Source of the DNA: CAWAMD01 sp963783045
GTDB lineage: Bacteria > Actinomycetota > Nitriliruptoria > Nitriliruptorales > Nitriliruptoraceae
NCBI GenBank assembly: GCA_963783045.1
Contig: CAWAMD010000005.1
Coordinates: 1,364,001 to 1,428,000, forward strand
Length of the DNA: 64,000 bases
Direction of reading: 5' to 3'
Under the pieces are notes generated by a model. It was not told the origin of the DNA. It saw only the letters and a list, made by a program, of their open reading frames with translations, and made no database searches. Shown one piece after another: positions 61,657-64,000 of this stretch (within the stretch, counting starts at the first letter, position 1; the number at the start of each line of letters is the position of its first letter). Made by a program: the position numbers and the translations under genes.

Positions 61657-62514
61657 GTGCCACGATCCGCCAGGTCATCCCGTTCGATCGCCTCTCCGCT
61701 GACCCTCCTTCTCACGCTGGTGGCGGCGGTTGCCCTGCTCGCCGCACCCTCCGTGGCGACCAGCGCACAGGCTGCGACCAGCTGGGCGCCCGCCGACACC
61801 GCGCCGATCCACCCGGGCGTGCAGACCTACACGAACGGCGCCCAGTGCACCGCCAACTTCGTGTTCACCGACGGCACCGACGTCTACATCGGTCAGGCCG
61901 CCCACTGCTCGGGCACGGACGGCAACACCGCGACGAACGGGTGCAGCGCCGGTTCGCTCCCGATCGGCACCGCGGTCGAGGTCGACGGTGCGTCGCAGCC
62001 GGGCACGCTGGTCTACAACTCCTGGCTGACGATGCAGCAGCTCGGCGAGCAGGACGCGAACACCTGCCAGTACAACGACCTTGCGCTGGTCCGCCTCGAC
62101 GCGGCCGACCGCGACAAGGTGAACCCGTCGGTCCCCTACTGGGGTGGCCCGACCGGGCTGGCGACCAGTGTCGCGGCCGGCGACACCGTCTACAGCTACG
62201 GCAACTCGTCGCTGCGGTTCGGCCTCACCGTCCTCAGCCCGAAGCAGGGCTACAGCCTCGGCCAGGACAGCGGCGGCTGGAACCACACCGTCTACACGGC
62301 GACGCCCGGCATCCCCGGTGACTCCGGCAGCGGGTTCCTCGCCGCGGACGGCCGCGCCTTCGGCGTCCTGAGCACGGTCGCGATCGCGCCGCTGGCGGGC
62401 AGCAACGGTGTCGGCGACCTCAGCCGCGAGCTCGACTACATGCACCAGCACACGAACATCTCGGCGACCCTCGTCAACGGCACCGAGCCGTTCCAGCCTG
62501 GCGCCCTCGGCTGA
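61657..62514 (+). CDS. Secreted chymotrypsin-like serine protease
   Basis: 285 residues. A signal peptide (SIASPLTLLLTLVAAVALLAA, ending at AQA) is followed by an extracellular protease. The triad is seen in order: His in VYIGQAAHCSG, Asp in CQYNDLALVRLD and Ser in GIPGDSGSGFLA. A pair of extra Cys residues may form a disulfide. The GTG at 61657 has AGGAG 7 bases upstream and is better than an upstream in-frame ATG at 61540. A strong hairpin terminator follows. Confidence 0.9.
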   Translation: MPRSARSSRSIASPLTLLLTLVAAVALLAAPSVATSAQAATSWAPADTAPIHPGVQTYTNGAQCTANFVFTDGTDVYIGQAAHCSGTDGNTATNGCSAGSLPIGTAVEVDGASQPGTLVYNSWLTMQQLGEQDANTCQYNDLALVRLDAADRDKVNPSVPYWGGPTGLATSVAAGDTVYSYGNSSLRFGLTVLSPKQGYSLGQDSGGWNHTVYTATPGIPGDSGSGFLAADGRAFGVLSTVAIAPLAGSNGVGDLSRELDYMHQHTNISATLVNGTEPFQPGALG

Positions 62515-62527
62515 GCGACCCCAGTAG

Positions 62528-62557
62528 GCTCCCCGCGGACGCCGGTCCGCGGGGAGC
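62528..62557 (+). terminator. Hairpin terminator after the serine protease
   Basis: A perfect 13-bp stem GCTCCCCGCGGAC/GTCCGCGGGGAGC with a 4-base loop, 13 bases after the protease stop. Confidence 0.85.
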
Positions 62558-62567
62558 AGGGGTGGTC

Positions 62568-62636
62568 ATGCGAGGGGTGCTCGCGACGTTCGTCGCACTG
62601 GTCGCCCTGCACGCCACCGAGCTGGCAGCCCGCTGA
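62568..62636 (+). CDS. Possible 22-residue leader peptide before RNase Z
   Basis: A small open frame, MRGVLATFVALVALHATELAAR, whose TGA is directly followed by the GTG start of the next gene. It is hydrophobic and may serve as a translation-coupling leader or may be chance. The ribosome site is only a run of G's upstream. Confidence 0.3.
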   Translation: MRGVLATFVALVALHATELAAR

Positions 62637-63545
62637 GTGTCGGTCCGCGAGCTCGTCGTCCTCGGCACGGCAAGCCAGGCACCGACCCGGCGCCGCAACC
62701 ACAACGGCTACCTGCTGCGCTGGGACGGCGAGGGGATCCTGTTCGACCCGGGCGAGGGCACCCAGCGGCAGCTGACCTTCGCGGGCGTCGCCCCGTCGAC
62801 GATCACCCGGATCTGCCTCACGCACCTCCACGGTGACCACTGCCTCGGGCTCCCGGGCGTCGTGCAGCGGCTCTCGCTCGACCAGGTGACGCATCCCGTC
62901 GAGCTGCACTATCCCGCGGCCGGGGAGGAGTTCGTCGACCGGCTCCTGCACGCGTCCGCGTTCCGGGCGACGGCCGACGTGCGCCGGCGGCCGGCCGAGG
63001 ACGGCACGGTCGTCGCGCTGGCGGCGGGGCGGCTGATCGCCCGCGGGCTCGCACACCCGGTGCCGACCCTCGGCTGGCGTCTCGAGGAGCCCGACGGCCG
63101 GCGGATGCTGCCCGACCGGCTCGCCGCCGCGGGGATCGAAGGCCCGGCGATCGGCCGGCTGCAGCGGGAGGGCTCCCTCGAGGTCGGCGGGCGGCGGGTG
63201 ACGCTCGAGGCGATGAGCGAGCCGCGGCGCGGCCAGCGGATGGCCTTCGTCATGGACACCGGGTGGTGCGATGCGGCGCTGGCCCTCGCCGAGGGGGTCG
63301 ACCTGCTCGTCTGCGAGTCGACCTTCCTGTCGTCGGAGGCCGACCAGGCGCGCGAGTACGCCCACCTGACGGCGGCGCAGGCCGCTCGGCTGGCACGGGA
63401 CGCCGGTGCGCGGCGGCTCGTGCTCACCCACTTCTCGCGCCGCTACCCCGACCCGCAGGCCTTCCTTCAGGAGGCCGCCCCGATCTTCGCGGACGTGGTG
63501 GTGGCCGAGGACCTCGACCGGATCCCGGTGCCGCCGCGCCCCTGA
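62637..63545 (+). CDS. rnz: Ribonuclease Z
   Basis: 302 residues, metallo-beta-lactamase fold. It cuts the 3' trailer from tRNA precursors. The zinc motif is LTHLHGDHCLGLPG; others are LGTASQAPTRRRNHNGYLLRW at the start, the Asp in VMDTGW and His in VLTHFSRRY. The GTG start abuts the preceding small open frame. The length is slightly short for RNase Z (about 305-320), but all metal ligands are present. Confidence 0.9.
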   Translation: MSVRELVVLGTASQAPTRRRNHNGYLLRWDGEGILFDPGEGTQRQLTFAGVAPSTITRICLTHLHGDHCLGLPGVVQRLSLDQVTHPVELHYPAAGEEFVDRLLHASAFRATADVRRRPAEDGTVVALAAGRLIARGLAHPVPTLGWRLEEPDGRRMLPDRLAAAGIEGPAIGRLQREGSLEVGGRRVTLEAMSEPRRGQRMAFVMDTGWCDAALALAEGVDLLVCESTFLSSEADQAREYAHLTAAQAARLARDAGARRLVLTHFSRRYPDPQAFLQEAAPIFADVVVAEDLDRIPVPPRP

Positions 63546-63680
63546 GTCGCCCACGGCCCTGACCGGCCGGCCACCCGCAGGCCTGACGTCTCCCGTCCGT
63601 GGGCATCCACACCGCTGCCGGACCGCGCCCGCTCCCCTTGACTGGAGTGCACCGCAGGCACCGGCCCGTCAGGAGCAGCG

Positions 63681-64000
63681 ATGACCCGCTACGGCTACAC
63701 CCTCTTCTCCGAGCTCAACCCGCCGAGCTCGCTCGTCCACCAGGCGGTCGACGCGGAGGACGCAGGCTTCGACTTCGCGGTCATCTCGGACCACTTCCAT
63801 CCCTGGCTGAGCAGCCACACCGACAGCCCCTTCGCCTGGAGCGTGCTCGGCGCCGTGGCGGAGGCGACGAGCGACATCGACCTGACGACGCTGGTCACCT
63901 GCCCGTTCCTGCGCTACCACCCGGCGGTGATCGCCCAGGCGGCTGCCACGATCCAGTCGATGAGCGACGGACGGTTCACGCTTGGCGTCGGGGCGGGCGA
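63681..64000 (+). CDS. Luciferase-like (LLM) flavin/F420 oxidoreductase, N-terminal part only
   Basis: The first ~106 residues are visible; the rest lies beyond the window. The start MTRYGYTLFSEL is followed by AGFDFAVISDHFHPWL, DIDLTTLVTCPFLRYHPAVIAQAAATIQSMSDGRFTLGVGAGE, which is the FMN/F420-binding block of bacterial LLM proteins near the glucose-6-phosphate dehydrogenase (FGD) branch. The cofactor is inferred. ATG 63681 has AGGAG upstream. Confidence 0.88.
   Translation, partial: MTRYGYTLFSELNPPSSLVHQAVDAEDAGFDFAVISDHFHPWLSSHTDSPFAWSVLGAVAEATSDIDLTTLVTCPFLRYHPAVIAQAAATIQSMSDGRFTLGVGAG

Noticed and set aside
1..64000. tRNA, rRNA, CRISPR array, insertion sequence or prophage.
   Set aside because: No tRNA T-loop/acceptor patterns, no regular spaced repeats, no transposase or integrase motifs were seen while reading both strands.

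Overview
The window is very GC-rich DNA from an actinobacterium. GTG starts are frequent, Shine-Dalgarno sites are strong (AGGAG/GGAGG), and coding density is high, with no gene-free stretch over 300 bases. The gene content fits: a LytR-CpsA-Psr protein, a CpfC-type ferrochelatase with a Cys-rich C-terminus, a luciferase-like F420-family oxidoreductase, a PPi-type phosphofructokinase and an Lrp-type RAM protein. Three exported proteins carry cell-wall-binding type 2 (CWB2, PF04122) repeats. Such repeats are common in deep-branching Actinomycetota such as Nitriliruptoria/Euzebyia, so that is my best guess at lineage; it is an inference and not proven here. No phage, transposon, CRISPR array, rRNA or tRNA was seen, so this looks like ordinary chromosome.

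Layout. 1-5000: ftsH (cut by the window edge), a CWB2 protein with alpha/alpha-toroid repeats, a metallophosphoesterase. 5000-9000: a complete ECF vitamin transporter (T, A and S components overlapping by 4 bp each) and an alkyltransferase-like DNA repair protein. 9000-13700: lgt, a RAM-domain protein, a Zn-ribbon protein, an S1 RNA-binding protein and a 7TM-HD phosphodiesterase. 13700-17100: SurA-like lipoprotein and the methionine genes metX and O-acetylhomoserine sulfhydrylase. 17200-25400: M50 protease, PAS histidine kinase, coaA, alpha/beta hydrolase, M23/CWB2 protein, PIG-L deacetylase, ferrochelatase. 25500-34000: small proteins, histidine phosphatase, CHAD protein, class V aminotransferase, enoyl-CoA hydratase, propeller lipoprotein, a CDF transporter without a cytoplasmic domain, and a C69 peptidase. 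34000-41500: CWB2/purple-acid-phosphatase-like protein, an LCP / low-Mr phosphatase / fructosamine-kinase operon, and an ABC-2 exporter. 41500-50900: PNPOx-like flavoprotein, GAF histidine kinase, ComB-like protein, PPi-PFK, class III aminotransferase with a kinase-like partner, CBS protein, DUF2188 protein, DUF4015 lipoprotein. 51000-64000: propionyl-CoA synthetase, Glu/Leu-type dehydrogenase, SagB-like lipoprotein, cupin, RDD protein pair, rhodanese and DsbA-like thiol proteins, adenosine deaminase, dienelactone hydrolase, 3-methyladenine glycosylase, secreted serine protease, RNase Z, and a partial luciferase-like oxidoreductase.

How the genes work together. Envelope work dominates: lipoprotein maturation (Lgt), many lipoproteins, LCP ligase, M23 and DUF4015 wall enzymes, CWB2 proteins, membrane-anchored thiol enzymes and FtsH/M50 proteolysis. 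The methionine pair, CoaA, PrpE, PFK and ferrochelatase are housekeeping metabolism.

Five otherwise intact genes are each broken by a single-base frameshift (near 13004, 18353, 26147, 31807 and 53501). In three of them the break falls at the same GAC-G-TTC context. I think sequencing/assembly indels are the most likely cause, but the recurrence of the context deserves a check. I did not find a convincing new multi-gene system; the closest candidates are the aminotransferase/kinase-like overlapping pair at 45672-47779 and the set of CWB2 proteins with three different heads.
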